A DNA stretch of 64,000 bases from Pseudoxanthomonas beigongshangi (GCF_016820515.1 NZ_JADHDV010000006.1:62001-126000), one strand, 5' to 3'. Shown: positions 17,700 through 26,400, numbered from the stretch's first letter. A program made the numbers and translations. The notes: generated by a model from the letters alone, not told the origin.

Positions 17700-18980
17700 A
17701 TGCCAGCCGCCCGTCCCGTCGCCATCCTCGGTGGCGTCCGCATTCCGTTCTGCCGGCAGAACACCGCCTATGCGGATGTGGGCAACCTGGGCATGTCGGT
17801 GCGCACGCTCGGCGCGCTGGTCGAGCGCTTCGGCCTGCATGGCCAGCAACTCGGCGAAGTGGCGATGGGCGCGGTGATCAAGCATTCCAGCGACTGGAAC
17901 CTGGGCCGTGAAGCCACGCTGTCCTCCGGGCTTTCGCCGCTGACGCCGGGCATCACCCTGCAGCGCGCCTGCGGTACCAGCCTGGACAGCATCATCACCG
18001 TCGCCAACAAGATTTCGCTGGGACAGATCGAATCGGGCATCGGCGGCGGTTCGGACACCACCTCCGACGTGCCGATCGTCTACGGCAGGAAGCTGCGCGC
18101 GCGCATCCTCGCCGCCAATCGCGCCAAGACCACGCAGGACAAGATCAAGACGCTGGTGAAGGGCTTCAAGTTCAGCGAGCTCAAGCCCGAGTTTCCCGGC
18201 GTGGCCGAGCCGCGCACCGGCAAGAGCATGGGCGATCACTGCGAGGACATGGCCAAGGAATGGAACATTTCCCGCGATTCGCAGGACGAACTGGCGGTGG
18301 CCTCGCACAAGAAGCTGGCGGCGGCCTACGAGCGCGGTTTCTTCAGTGATCTGATCGCGCCGTTCCGCGGACTGGAGCGCGACAACATCCTGCGTCCGGA
18401 CACCTCGCTGGAAAAGCTCGCCACGCTCAAGCCGGCGTTCGACAAGACTTCCGGGCGCGGCACCTTGACCGCGGCCAACTCCACGCCGCTGACCGACGGC
18501 GCGGCCGCGGTGCTGCTGTCCAGCGAGGAATGGGCACGCACGCACGGGCACGAACCGCTGGCCTACCTGCGCGACGCGCAGGTGGCGGCGGTCGACTTCG
18601 TGCACGGCGAGGGCCTGCTGATGGCGCCGACCGTCGCGGTGCCGGAAATGCTCAAGCGCCACGGCCTGACGCTGCAGGATTTCGATTTCTATGAAATCCA
18701 CGAAGCCTTCGCCGCGCAGGTGCTGTGCACGCTGCGCGCGTGGGAGAGCGAGGACTACTGCCGCAACCGGCTGGGCCTGGACGCGCCGCTGGGCCGGATC
18801 GATCCGGAGAAGATGAACCCGAATGGTTCCTCGCTCGCCACCGGCCATCCGTTCGCCGCGACCGGTGCGCGCATCGTCGCCACCGCCGCCAAGGAACTGA
18901 AGCAGCGTGGTGGCGGCCGTTGCCTGGTGTCGATCTGCACCGCCGGCGGCATGGGCGTGGTCGCGATCATCGAGCGCTGA
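17700..18980 (+). CDS. fadI: Acetyl-CoA C-acyltransferase (thiolase), FadI-like
   Basis: A 426-residue thiolase. The acylated cysteine is Cys91 (QRACGTSLDS); the other catalytic motifs are HEAFAAQ, GHPFAATGAR and CTAGGMGV near the C-terminus. Length, the TAANSTPLTDGAAAV block and a long central insertion (about residues 120-170) resemble FadI/HADHB, which cleave 3-ketoacyl-CoA in beta-oxidation, more than the shorter AtoB type. No FadJ-like partner is adjacent, so the FadI call is by resemblance. ATG 17700 has gagg 6 nt upstream; ATG 17688 is an in-frame alternative. Confidence 0.85.
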   Translation: MPAARPVAILGGVRIPFCRQNTAYADVGNLGMSVRTLGALVERFGLHGQQLGEVAMGAVIKHSSDWNLGREATLSSGLSPLTPGITLQRACGTSLDSIITVANKISLGQIESGIGGGSDTTSDVPIVYGRKLRARILAANRAKTTQDKIKTLVKGFKFSELKPEFPGVAEPRTGKSMGDHCEDMAKEWNISRDSQDELAVASHKKLAAAYERGFFSDLIAPFRGLERDNILRPDTSLEKLATLKPAFDKTSGRGTLTAANSTPLTDGAAAVLLSSEEWARTHGHEPLAYLRDAQVAAVDFVHGEGLLMAPTVAVPEMLKRHGLTLQDFDFYEIHEAFAAQVLCTLRAWESEDYCRNRLGLDAPLGRIDPEKMNPNGSSLATGHPFAATGARIVATAAKELKQRGGGRCLVSICTAGGMGVVAIIER

Positions 18981-18999
18981 TTCGCACATACACGACCGG

Positions 19000-19096
19000 G
19001 TAGGAGCGCCGTCCCGGCGCGAGCTCCTTCTCGTGGACGCGCGAGGCAATCGGGGACGAGCCCGCGGAACAGCTCGCGGCCGGAGGCCGCTCCTAC
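19000..19096. repeat. Inverted pair of GTAG-headed REP elements
   Basis: Two REP-like units face each other: GTAGGAGCG at 19000-19008 and its complement at 19088-19096. Each has its own small stem just inside (GCGCCG/CGGCGC and GCGGCC/GGCCGC). The type resembles the SMAG repeats of Stenotrophomonas, mobilised by RAYT transposases. It lies in the fadI-hemY gap. Confidence 0.75.
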
Positions 19097-19131
19097 CTCT
19101 ATCCCACCCGGTGTGCGGGATGCGCGGTTTG

Positions 19132-20394
19132 TCAGCCGCGCAGGCGCGGCAGGCCGTGTTCGTCGCGTTCCTCGACCACCGCCGCATCGAAAATCTTCTG
19201 CTTCATGTCGCGCCCCGGCAGTTCGATCGCCGGCTCGCCGCGCAGCGCACGCAACGCGTTGGCGAAACTGCGCCGCGCGCTGGCTTCGTCGCCAACGGCG
19301 GCGAAACCTTCACCCAGTTCTTCCCATGCGTCCGCCCCGGCTCCCTGCGCCAGCGCGCGGTGCAGGAATTCCTGCGCCTGCGGCCACTGTCCCTGCTGGC
19401 GGGCAAGCCGCGCCAGCGTGACCAGCAGCGCGGGACTGGCCGGGTGCGCCTGCAGCCAGCGCTGCGCGCTCGCCCGGCGCGAATCGGCCTTGCCCACCGG
19501 CAGCCGTCCATACAGCGCGACCAGGGATTCGTCCCAACGTACGTCGATGGCCGACTCCAGGCTGCGGATGGCGGCATCTTCCCAGCGCATCGCGGCCGCG
19601 CGCTCGGCATAGGCGGCGACCACCGCGGGATCGTTGCGCAGCGGCTTGGACAGGGTTTCCCAGCGCTCCGCCAGCACGTTGGCGTCGCCGGCCTCGCGCA
19701 CCGCGCGGGCAGCCAGTTCCTTTTCCAGCGTATCGAGCCTACCGCCCGACAGTGACTGTTGTTGCTTCATCGCGCCCAGCAGGCCATAGGCTTCGCCACT
19801 GCGATTGAGCTGGGCGAGCGCCTGCGCGCGCAGCGACAGTCCGCGCGGCGGCAGCGGCTGCGCGGCAGGGGATTCCAGCGCGGTCAGCGCTTCGATTGGG
19901 GATTGGCGGGCCAGCGCGCGATCGGCGGTGGTCAACGCATGGGCCGCCGCGCTGCGCTGCGCGAGCGCTTCCAGATGGCGGCGGGCGGCGGCCTCGTCCT
20001 CGCGGGCATCGGCCGCGCGCACCGCGGCGATCCGCGCGATTGCGCCCACTTCATCATCCTCGGCGGCGCGTTCCAGCAACTTTTCCGCACGGTTCCAGTG
20101 GCCGCCATGCAGGTTGTCCAGGCCCTCGATCAGGCGCGCGCGCGCCTGCTTCCGGCGATGCCGAGCCCAGGCGCGGAACGGCAGGGTCAGCAGTTTGAGC
20201 AGCAGCCAGATGACGCCGGCGACCAGCAGCAGCGACAGCAGCGCGCGCGGCACGTCGGTTTCCCAGTCGTTGCCGCCGAACTCCACGAATACCCGGCCAA
20301 AATCACGAGTGTGTTCCTGCGCCAACCATTGCGCGGCGAACACGCCCACGGCCAGCAGGATCAGCAGGATGACGGTGGTGCGGAACACCTTCAT
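19132..20394 (-). CDS. hemY: HemY, heme-biosynthesis-associated membrane TPR protein
   Basis: A 420-residue protein of the proteobacterial HemY family (not protoporphyrinogen oxidase). Two N-terminal transmembrane helices (about residues 5-22 and 45-65) are followed by a basic segment and a long alpha-helical TPR-like region with RAEKLLERA and ALAQLNRSGEA. Its exact role in tetrapyrrole synthesis is unknown. ATG 20394 overlaps the hemX stop as ATGA; the open frame extends further, but without the family N-terminus. It is the last gene of hemDXY. Confidence 0.92.
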   Translation of the reverse strand: MKVFRTTVILLILLAVGVFAAQWLAQEHTRDFGRVFVEFGGNDWETDVPRALLSLLLVAGVIWLLLKLLTLPFRAWARHRRKQARARLIEGLDNLHGGHWNRAEKLLERAAEDDEVGAIARIAAVRAADAREDEAAARRHLEALAQRSAAAHALTTADRALARQSPIEALTALESPAAQPLPPRGLSLRAQALAQLNRSGEAYGLLGAMKQQQSLSGGRLDTLEKELAARAVREAGDANVLAERWETLSKPLRNDPAVVAAYAERAAAMRWEDAAIRSLESAIDVRWDESLVALYGRLPVGKADSRRASAQRWLQAHPASPALLVTLARLARQQGQWPQAQEFLHRALAQGAGADAWEELGEGFAAVGDEASARRSFANALRALRGEPAIELPGRDMKQKIFDAAVVEERDEHGLPRLRG

Positions 20395-21440
20395 GGCACG
20401 GTCTCCTCCTCCAGTCGGGTCGCCGTGGCAGCGGGAGGCGGCGCGGTGAAACCCGCGGAGCGCAGGCTGCGCAGCTGTTCCAGGGTACTGCCCAGCAGCG
20501 GCACGTCGTCTCGCAGCGGCAGCCGGCGCATCGCCGCCAGCTGCTGGCGACCCTGACGCAGTGCCGGTGAATCCGGCCACAACCGGGTGATCCATTGATC
20601 GATGCGGTTCAGCGAGGCTTGGAAGCCGGCCGCGTCGCCGCGTTCCAGCGCCGCGTGCGCCAGGCTGATCTCGATGCGCAGCGCGGCTTCGCCGGCATTG
20701 CGATCGGAGGGAGCGACGAACGCCGCCTGGCGGCTCGGCCGCACGTCCACCAGCGGCGCCAGCCAGCGCTGCCAGCGGCGTTGCTCGGTCACCGCCGACG
20801 CCGCTGCCGTGCGCTGCGGCAACCCCGCCAGGCCTGCGGCGAAAGCGTCCAACTGCCGGCTCAGGCGCGCGCGTGGTCCCGCACCCTGCGCCTCCAATGC
20901 CTGGCGCTCCTGCGCGAGGGTCTGCTTCAGATTGAGCAGACGATGATCGTCGATGCCTTCCAGCGCGCCGGCAGCCAATGCGTAGGCACGACGGGCACCG
21001 TCGCGATCATCGGCCACGCTCAGCCGCTGCCCGGCCAGCGACAGCAGCATCTCCACTTCGTCCAGGCGCAGGGCCTGCGCGCCGTGGCGGCTCGGGTCGG
21101 ACAGCTTGGCGACGCTTTCCTCGAGCAGGGCGCCGCGCTGGCCCAGGCCCAGCACTTCATCGCGCAACACGCGGTTGGTCGCGGCCGCGTCCTGGACACG
21201 CTGGGTCAGCGTGCGTTGATCGCGACGCACCGATTCCAGCCGCTGTTCGATGGCGCCCAGGCGTTGCGCGGCATCGGCGGCTTGCGCCTGTGCCTGCGCG
21301 TCGCGCGCCTTCCAGCCGCGCCAGCCCAGCGCAGCGACGGCGGCCAGCGCGATCAGCGCCAGCAGCCACATGAACGCACCGCGGCCGCCGCGGCGATCCC
21401 GGTTACCGGAAGGAGAAGGGGAAGGGTTTTCGTCGTTCAC
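20391..21440 (-). CDS. hemX: HemX, uroporphyrinogen-III C-methyltransferase-family membrane protein
   Basis: A 349-residue HemX protein. The N-terminus is short, basic and Ser/Pro-rich, followed by one transmembrane helix (about residues 24-42), then a long coiled-coil stretch (RLGAIEQRLESVRRDQRTLTQRVQ, about residues 55-110) and a helical periplasmic domain with LLSLAGQRLSVADDRD. Database names call it a uroporphyrin methyltransferase, but the catalytic fold is absent and its role is unknown. It lies between hemD (39 bp upstream) and hemY (4-bp overlap). Confidence 0.92.
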   Translation of the reverse strand: MNDENPSPSPSGNRDRRGGRGAFMWLLALIALAAVAALGWRGWKARDAQAQAQAADAAQRLGAIEQRLESVRRDQRTLTQRVQDAAATNRVLRDEVLGLGQRGALLEESVAKLSDPSRHGAQALRLDEVEMLLSLAGQRLSVADDRDGARRAYALAAGALEGIDDHRLLNLKQTLAQERQALEAQGAGPRARLSRQLDAFAAGLAGLPQRTAAASAVTEQRRWQRWLAPLVDVRPSRQAAFVAPSDRNAGEAALRIEISLAHAALERGDAAGFQASLNRIDQWITRLWPDSPALRQGRQQLAAMRRLPLRDDVPLLGSTLEQLRSLRSAGFTAPPPAATATRLEEETVP

Positions 21441-21479
21441 TCGACCGTCCTTGTTGTCGTTCTGGCGGGCGTCGTGGGC

Positions 21480-22256
21480 TCATGCTAGCGGATCGGGCCG
21501 CGACAGGGCGGTTTCCGCGGCGTCCAGCATGTGCGCGTTGCGAGGTCCGGCGGCCTGCAGCACGCGCGCGAAACCGGTTTGCGATGCCTGCGTCGCGAGT
21601 CGTTCGCTGGCGGCGATCGCCGGCAGGCGCCGCAGCGTTTCGAGTGCGGTCGACGGCAGTTGCGCCACCAGCCGTTCGAGCGCACCGCCGCTGCTGATCA
21701 ACACGCAGGCCGGCGCGCGCAACTGTTCCAGCGCCCGCAGGCTGCGCGCCGACACGGCCACGTCCGTTCGTTCATAAACGTCGGCGCGTTCCAGGCGGGC
21801 ACCGCGCTCCGCCAGGCCGGGCGCCAGCAGGTTGCGGCCGGCCGGCGCGGTCACGAAGCCGATCCGTTTGCCCGCGATCGCTTGCAGTTCGGGCAGGGCC
21901 AGCAGGCCTTCGCTGTCCATCCGCGCAGGCGCCGAGACCCGAGCGATGCCCTGGCGACGCAGCGCGTGCGCGGTGCCACTGCCCACGGCGAGCCATGTCT
22001 GTCCCGGCGCGGCCTGCAGATGCTGCAGGCTCGCGGCGGCGGCAACGGCCGCCGGGCTGGTGAACAGCACGAGGTCGCCTTGCAGGGCACGCGCCAGCGC
22101 TGCGCGCGCGGCTTCGTCCCCGCGCACGGCGATCCGCCACGGCGACAACGCCAGCAGCCCGGCGCCGCGCCGCGCCGCCGCGCGGCGCAGCGCCTCATGC
22201 CCGCCCTGCGGCCGCAGCGAGATCACGTACCATCCTGCGTCTTTATCCGAAGCCAT
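21480..22256 (-). CDS. hemD: Uroporphyrinogen-III synthase
   Basis: A 258-residue HemD, which cyclises hydroxymethylbilane to uroporphyrinogen III in heme synthesis. Sequence conservation in HemD is low; supporting features are the N-terminal strand YVISLRP, LVLFTSPAAV, the VGSGTAHALRRQGI hinge, GLLALPELQ, and VLISSGGALERLV in the second half. The context hemD-hemX-hemY is decisive. ATG 22256 gives the standard start. It is divergent from a hotdog protein gene only 16 bp away, so both promoters must overlap. Confidence 0.9.
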   Translation of the reverse strand: MASDKDAGWYVISLRPQGGHEALRRAAARRGAGLLALSPWRIAVRGDEAARAALARALQGDLVLFTSPAAVAAAASLQHLQAAPGQTWLAVGSGTAHALRRQGIARVSAPARMDSEGLLALPELQAIAGKRIGFVTAPAGRNLLAPGLAERGARLERADVYERTDVAVSARSLRALEQLRAPACVLISSGGALERLVAQLPSTALETLRRLPAIAASERLATQASQTGFARVLQAAGPRNAHMLDAAETALSRPDPLA

Positions 22257-22272
22257 GGGCGGATTATCCGTG

Positions 22273-22731
22273 ATGAATGCCGAAGCCGCGCTGGATCGCC
22301 TGCGTGCGTATTGTCGCGGGATGCCGCCGGTCGCCGCCATGCAGGTGGAAGTTGCCGGCTATGCGGATGGCGTATTGCGCCTGACGGCTCCGCTGGCGCG
22401 GAACGTCAATGACAAGGGCACTGCGTTCGGCGGCAGCCTGACTTCGCTGATGACGGTGGCCGGCTGGGGACGGGTCACGCTCGGCCTGGATCTGGCCGGC
22501 GAATCCGCCGAAGTGTATGTGGCGGACAGCAACATCCGCTATCTCGCGCCGCTGCGTTCGGATCTGCAGGCAGAAGCCCGGCTGGCGCCGGGCGAGTCCT
22601 GGGAGACCTTCCTGGCCACCCTGCGCCAGCGCGGGCGGGCGCGGATCCAGGTCGAGGCGGTGGTGTACCTGCCCGATGGCGGCGCGGCCACCACCTTGAG
22701 CGGTCGTTTCGTCGCCATCGCGAGGCGGTAG
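22273..22731 (+). CDS. YiiD-C-type hotdog thioesterase domain protein
   Basis: A 152-residue single-domain protein resembling the C-terminal thioesterase-like domain of YiiD. Characteristic are NVNDKGTAFGGSLTSLMTVAGWG (about residues 45-67) and DSNIRYLAPLRSDLQAEA. These domains have a hotdog fold; substrates are unknown, but small acyl-CoA or acyl-ACP thioesters are likely. ATG 22273 is immediately preceded by an in-frame GTG. It is divergent from hemD with a 16-bp gap between starts, unusually tight. Confidence 0.8.
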   Translation: MNAEAALDRLRAYCRGMPPVAAMQVEVAGYADGVLRLTAPLARNVNDKGTAFGGSLTSLMTVAGWGRVTLGLDLAGESAEVYVADSNIRYLAPLRSDLQAEARLAPGESWETFLATLRQRGRARIQVEAVVYLPDGGAATTLSGRFVAIARR

Positions 22732-22761
22732 GATGGAGGTACCTGTGGGGGAGGGGAACCG

Positions 22762-23184
22762 ATGCCGATGAGCCTGCGCTGGGTACTGCTGGTGGTCCTG
22801 GCGATCGCCGCGTTCGGTGTGCAGGCCGCGGGAGGGCGGCAGCGGGCCAAGCTGGAACAGGCCCAGAACGCCTACGCGGCGGCGATTCGCTGGGGCGATT
22901 TCGAAGGCGCATGGACCTTCGTCGAGCCCGCCTACGCCGCGGCGCACCCGATGGGCGAATTCGAGCTGCGGCGCTACGAGCAGGTCCAGGTATCCGGCTA
23001 TCGCGACCTGTCCAGCCTGGTGGAACCGGACGAGGTGGTCGTGCGCCTGATCGAGGTCCGGGTGATCAACCGCCATACCCAGGCCGAGCGAACCCTGCGC
23101 TACCGCGAGCGCTGGCGCTGGGACGCCGAGGGCAAGCGCTGGTGGCTGGTCGGTGGCCTGCCGGACTTCTGGGAAGGCGAATAG
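22762..23184 (+). CDS. Small exported protein of unknown function
   Basis: A 140-residue protein with a signal peptide (hydrophobic stretch VLLVVLAIAAFGVQA, cleavage near residue 23). The mature part is an alpha+beta domain with AAAIRWGDFEGAWTFVEPAY and a C-terminal YRERWRWDAEGKRWWLVGGLPDFW, which resembles NTF2-like or DUF4440-like folds in spacing (helix then Trp-rich sheet), though I cannot assign it firmly. ATG 22762 is preceded by a GGAGGGG Shine-Dalgarno. It follows the hotdog gene by 30 bp and may share its transcript. Confidence 0.75.
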   Translation: MPMSLRWVLLVVLAIAAFGVQAAGGRQRAKLEQAQNAYAAAIRWGDFEGAWTFVEPAYAAAHPMGEFELRRYEQVQVSGYRDLSSLVEPDEVVVRLIEVRVINRHTQAERTLRYRERWRWDAEGKRWWLVGGLPDFWEGE

Positions 23185-23247
23185 CGCCCCCGCCGCAGTC
23201 CGCGCCGCTATGCGACAATCGCGGTTTGCCCAGACCCGCGTATTCCC

Positions 23248-23682
23248 GTGAGTTTCGAAAAACTGCAGGCGTTCGTCGCCCATAGCCCGGTCCTGTCGCT
23301 GCTGCTCGTCGGCCTGACCGCGGTGATCATCTACACCGAAATCGCCCGCCTGTTCCGCGGCTACAAGGCCCTGCGCCCGGCCGAGCTCACTGGTCTCATC
23401 AACCGTGAGAACGCGTTGGTGGTGGATCTGTCGGCCACCGGCGATTTCGAGAAGGGGCACATCGCCGGCAGCCGCAACGTCGCGCCCAGCCAGTTCGACC
23501 CGGAGAGCAAGCTGCTGTCCCCGGCCAAGGCGCTGCCGGTGGTGATGGTGTGCCGCAATGGCCAGGCGTCCGCGGACGCGGCCAAGCGCCTGAAGAAGGC
23601 CGGCTTCACCCAGGTGTACTGGCTGGATGGCGGCATCGCCGCCTGGCAGCAGGCCGACCTGCCGCTGATCAAGGGCCGCTGA
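23248..23682 (+). CDS. yibN: Membrane-anchored rhodanese-like protein (YibN type)
   Basis: A 144-residue protein with one N-terminal transmembrane helix (about residues 14-32) and a rhodanese domain. The active-site cysteine is Cys102 in MVCRNGQAS; other family blocks are VVDLSATGDFEKGHIAGSRN and VYWLDGGIAAWQ. Rhodaneses transfer sulfane sulfur; the role of YibN is unsettled. Start codon is GTG 23248. In enterics the order is yibN-grxC-secB-gpsA; here the same neighbours are kept but grxC is missing. Confidence 0.88.
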   Translation: MSFEKLQAFVAHSPVLSLLLVGLTAVIIYTEIARLFRGYKALRPAELTGLINRENALVVDLSATGDFEKGHIAGSRNVAPSQFDPESKLLSPAKALPVVMVCRNGQASADAAKRLKKAGFTQVYWLDGGIAAWQQADLPLIKGR

Positions 23683-23719
23683 GCCGCCCTTGATTCCGGG
23701 CGGGCGCGTCGCCAAGACA

Positions 23720-23728
23720 TGCCATAAT
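23720..23728 (+). promoter_or_regulatory. Extended -10 promoter of secB
   Basis: TGC-CATAAT (TGN followed by a near-consensus -10) lies 45 bp upstream of the secB ATG, with no clear -35. Confidence 0.45.
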
Positions 23729-23772
23729 CACCCTCTTTACTTTCCGTTCAACCGAATTCCCGGAGTTTCGAA

Positions 23773-24288
23773 ATGTCCGAAGAAACCAACAACGGCGCCG
23801 TCGCGCCGGCCGAAGCTGGCGCCGCGTTCACCGTCGAGAAGATCTACGTCAAGGACGTTTCGTTCGAAGTCCCGGGTGCGCCGGCCATCTTCACCGAGAA
23901 CGTGCAGCCGGACCTGCAGCTCAACCTCAACCAGCGCGTGCAGCGCCTGAACGAGAACGCGTTCGAAGTCGTGCTCGGCGTCACCCTGACCTGCAAGGCC
24001 GGCGACAAGACCGCGTACGTGGCCGAAGTCCAGCAGGCCGGCATCTTCGGCCTGGTCGGCCTGGAGCCGCAGGCGGTCGACGTGCTGCTCGGCACCCAGT
24101 GCCCGAACATCCTGTTCCCGTACGTGCGCCAGCTGGTCAGCGACCTGGTCCAGTCCGGCGGCTTCCCGCCGTTCTTCCTGCAGCCGATCAACTTCGACGC
24201 CCTGTACGCCGAAACCCTGCGCCAGCGCGCCGCGCAGCAGGGTGGCGACGGCGAACTGGCCAACACGGAACCGGCGGGCAACGCCTGA
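23773..24288 (+). CDS. secB: Protein-export chaperone SecB
   Basis: A 171-residue SecB. This cytoplasmic tetramer holds preproteins unfolded and delivers them to SecA. Family hallmarks are [56 protein letters not shown] (in two halves) and [10 protein letters not shown]. The C-terminal tail is acidic and somewhat longer than in E. coli. The start has gagttt then ATG 23773, and an extended -10 lies upstream. gpsA follows 52 bp downstream. Confidence 0.97.
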   Translation: MSEETNNGAVAPAEAGAAFTVEKIYVKDVSFEVPGAPAIFTENVQPDLQLNLNQRVQRLNENAFEVVLGVTLTCKAGDKTAYVAEVQQAGIFGLVGLEPQAVDVLLGTQCPNILFPYVRQLVSDLVQSGGFPPFFLQPINFDALYAETLRQRAAQQGGDGELANTEPAGNA

Positions 24289-24340
24289 TTCATGAGGCAC
24301 AATCCCGTCGTGGCGCGAACCGCGCCGATGGGGGTGACGC

Positions 24341-25363
24341 ATGGCTGATTCGTTGAGGATCGCCGTCCTCGGCGCGGGCTCCTGGGGCACCGCGCTGGCG
24401 ACCCTGATGGCTCGCAACGGCCATCAGGTCGTGCTGTGGGGCCGCGACGAAAAAGTCGCGGCCGCGATCGATGCGCAGCACGAGAACCCGCGCTACCTGC
24501 CGGGCATCGCGCTGCCGGAAAGCCTGCGCGCCACCACCGATCTCGCCACCGCCATGCAAGGCGCCGAACTGGTGCTGGTGGTGGTGCCGTCGCATGCGTT
24601 CACCGAAACGCTGAAGCTGGTCGCCCCGCTGCGGCCGGCCGGCGCCGGCGTCGCCTGGGCCACCAAGGGCTTCGAGCCCGGTTCGGGACGCTTCCTGCAT
24701 GAGGTCGCCGAGGAAATCCTGGGCGCGGACGTGCCGCTGGCCGTCGTCACCGGCCCGTCCTTCGCCAAGGAAGTCGCACTCGGCCTGCCGACCGCGGTCA
24801 CCGTGCATGGACATGACGCCGGCTTCGCCCAGTTGATGGCCGAAGTGCTGCATGGCCCGGCGTTCCGCGCCTACACCGGCGACGACATGGTCGGCGCCGA
24901 ACTGGGCGGCGCGATGAAGAACGTGCTGGCCGTGGCCACCGGCGTCGCCGATGGCATGCAGTTGGGACTGAATGCGCGCGCCGGCCTGATTACCCGCGGC
25001 CTCAACGAGATGTTGCGACTGGCCGCGGCAATCGGCGGCAAGCCGGAAACCCTGATGGGCCTGGCTGGCCTGGGCGATCTGGTGCTCACCGCCACCGGCG
25101 ATCTCTCGCGCAACCGGCGGCTGGGCCTGGCGCTGGGGCGTGGCCAGCCGATCCAGGAAGCGATCCGCGAAATCGGCCAGGTGGTCGAATCCATGCAGGC
25201 CGCCGACGAAGTGATGCGCCAGGCGGAGCGGCACGGCATCGACCTGCCGATCTCCAGCGCGGTCCGTGCCGTGTTGCATGGCGAGATAACGCCCACGCTG
25301 GGCCTGCAGCAACTGCTGGCGCGCGAACAGAAACCGGAATATCCGGAGACGCTGTTCAAGTAA
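24341..25363 (+). CDS. gpsA: Glycerol-3-phosphate dehydrogenase [NAD(P)+]
   Basis: A 340-residue enzyme that reduces dihydroxyacetone phosphate to sn-glycerol 3-phosphate, the backbone of phospholipids. The nucleotide-binding [11 protein letters not shown] is at the N-terminus. The catalytic region has [44 protein letters not shown] (Lys and Asn of the active site) and [20 protein letters not shown]. Length and order match the family. It ends the yibN-secB-gpsA group, with an intrinsic terminator just after. Confidence 0.97.
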   Translation: MADSLRIAVLGAGSWGTALATLMARNGHQVVLWGRDEKVAAAIDAQHENPRYLPGIALPESLRATTDLATAMQGAELVLVVVPSHAFTETLKLVAPLRPAGAGVAWATKGFEPGSGRFLHEVAEEILGADVPLAVVTGPSFAKEVALGLPTAVTVHGHDAGFAQLMAEVLHGPAFRAYTGDDMVGAELGGAMKNVLAVATGVADGMQLGLNARAGLITRGLNEMLRLAAAIGGKPETLMGLAGLGDLVLTATGDLSRNRRLGLALGRGQPIQEAIREIGQVVESMQAADEVMRQAERHGIDLPISSAVRAVLHGEITPTLGLQQLLAREQKPEYPETLFK

Positions 25364-25388
25364 GCCGTCGAGCGGATCGAGGATGCAG

Positions 25389-25416
25389 AAAGCCCGGTCA
25401 TTGGCCGGGCTTTTTT
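25389..25416 (+). terminator. Intrinsic terminator of gpsA
   Basis: A 9-bp stem (25389-25397 with 25405-25413), a 7-nt loop and a run of six T (25411-25416). Confidence 0.9.
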
Positions 25417-25437
25417 ATGGTTGCCGGGAAGTGGACT

Positions 25438-25672
25438 CGCCATTCGGTGGTTGAGGAGCATTTGCTCTTCTACCAAGAGCAAATCCTCCTTTACCTGCTG
25501 CGCAGGTGCCCGCCCCCTTTTTCGCTTTCAACAGCCGAATGACTGATCAAGGGGGCTATCAACGACTCGACCGCCTAGGGAAACCCGCTTCGCCTCCCCC
25601 TTCGAAGAAGGGGGACCGAGGGGGATTTGCTCTTGGCGCGAAATGTAGCCGCTCCTCAACCACCGGATGGCG
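25438..25672. repeat. 235-bp intergenic element bounded by 22-bp inverted repeats
   Basis: The ends (25438-25459 and 25651-25672) are complementary with a single mismatch. Inside are a 16-bp near-perfect hairpin (25454-25469 with 25475-25490) whose arm carries ATTTGCTCTT, a second copy of that decamer at 25625-25634, and another hairpin with C-rich and G-rich arms (25595-25615). There is no ORF of note. It looks like a MITE-like or complex intergenic repeat; no transposase gene lies in the window. Confidence 0.6.
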
Positions 25673-25812
25673 GGCCATCTCCATCTTCGAGGCCGGAGAA
25701 ACGGCATTCGCGCCGCTTGGACCAGAAAAGAGAAGCCCGGCTTGTGGCCGGGCTTCGGGTCGCGACGCGGGGAGAGAGAGACACGTCGCGGGAGGCGGTG
25801 TGGCTTCCTGGA

Positions 25813-26400
25813 TTACCAGCTGAAGCGCGGACCGACGAACCACTGGGTATCACCACCGTCGACGACCTTCACGTCGGCCGAGGCGCTCCAGTTCGGGGTG
25901 AACTTCACCTGCGCGCCGAGGCGGCCGTAGAAGTCACCGTCATAGTCGTCGCCGTCTTCGTAACCGGCCAGGGCATAACCGTTCAGGCGGTTGGTCAGTG
26001 CGCTGTTCACGCCGACTTCGACGCTGTAGCCATCGGCGCTGAAACCGGGAACGCGGATGCCGGACGGGGTGGTGAAGCGATCGGTCTTGACCTTCTCGTA
26101 GGCCACGCGGGTCAGCAGGTCCACGCGCTTGGACAGCTCGTGGTTGTAGCCGACGCCGACGCGCCACTGGTCGAAGTCGACCTTCACGTCGTCCACTTCC
26201 TGCTGGCTGTAATCAGCGAACAGGTGGAAGTTCGGGTGGATGGCCACCGAGCCCTTCAGCGCCCAGCCGTCGGAATCCGGACCATCGATGTTCGTCTTGG
26301 TGTAGCCGCCTTCCACGTAGTTGTAGGAGACGCCATCGGCCGCGGAGGCGGCGAACGGCAGGGCGGCCAGCAGGGTCAGGGCAAGCAAGGACTTCTTCAT
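25813..26400 (-). CDS. ax21: Ax21-family outer-membrane beta-barrel protein
   Basis: A 195-residue exported protein with a clear signal peptide (cleavage after ASA, residue 20) and a mature part made of alternating beta strands ending in Phe/Trp (VGPRFSW), typical of a small outer-membrane barrel. The opening DGVSYNYVEGGYTKT matches, from memory, the Ax21 family of Xanthomonas and Stenotrophomonas. The early claim that Ax21 is a secreted quorum signal and XA21 ligand was retracted; an outer-membrane or vesicle protein is the safer view. It is monocistronic, with an AT-richer 290-bp upstream region. Confidence 0.85.
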   Translation of the reverse strand: MKKSLLALTLLAALPFAASAADGVSYNYVEGGYTKTNIDGPDSDGWALKGSVAIHPNFHLFADYSQQEVDDVKVDFDQWRVGVGYNHELSKRVDLLTRVAYEKVKTDRFTTPSGIRVPGFSADGYSVEVGVNSALTNRLNGYALAGYEDGDDYDGDFYGRLGAQVKFTPNWSASADVKVVDGGDTQWFVGPRFSW

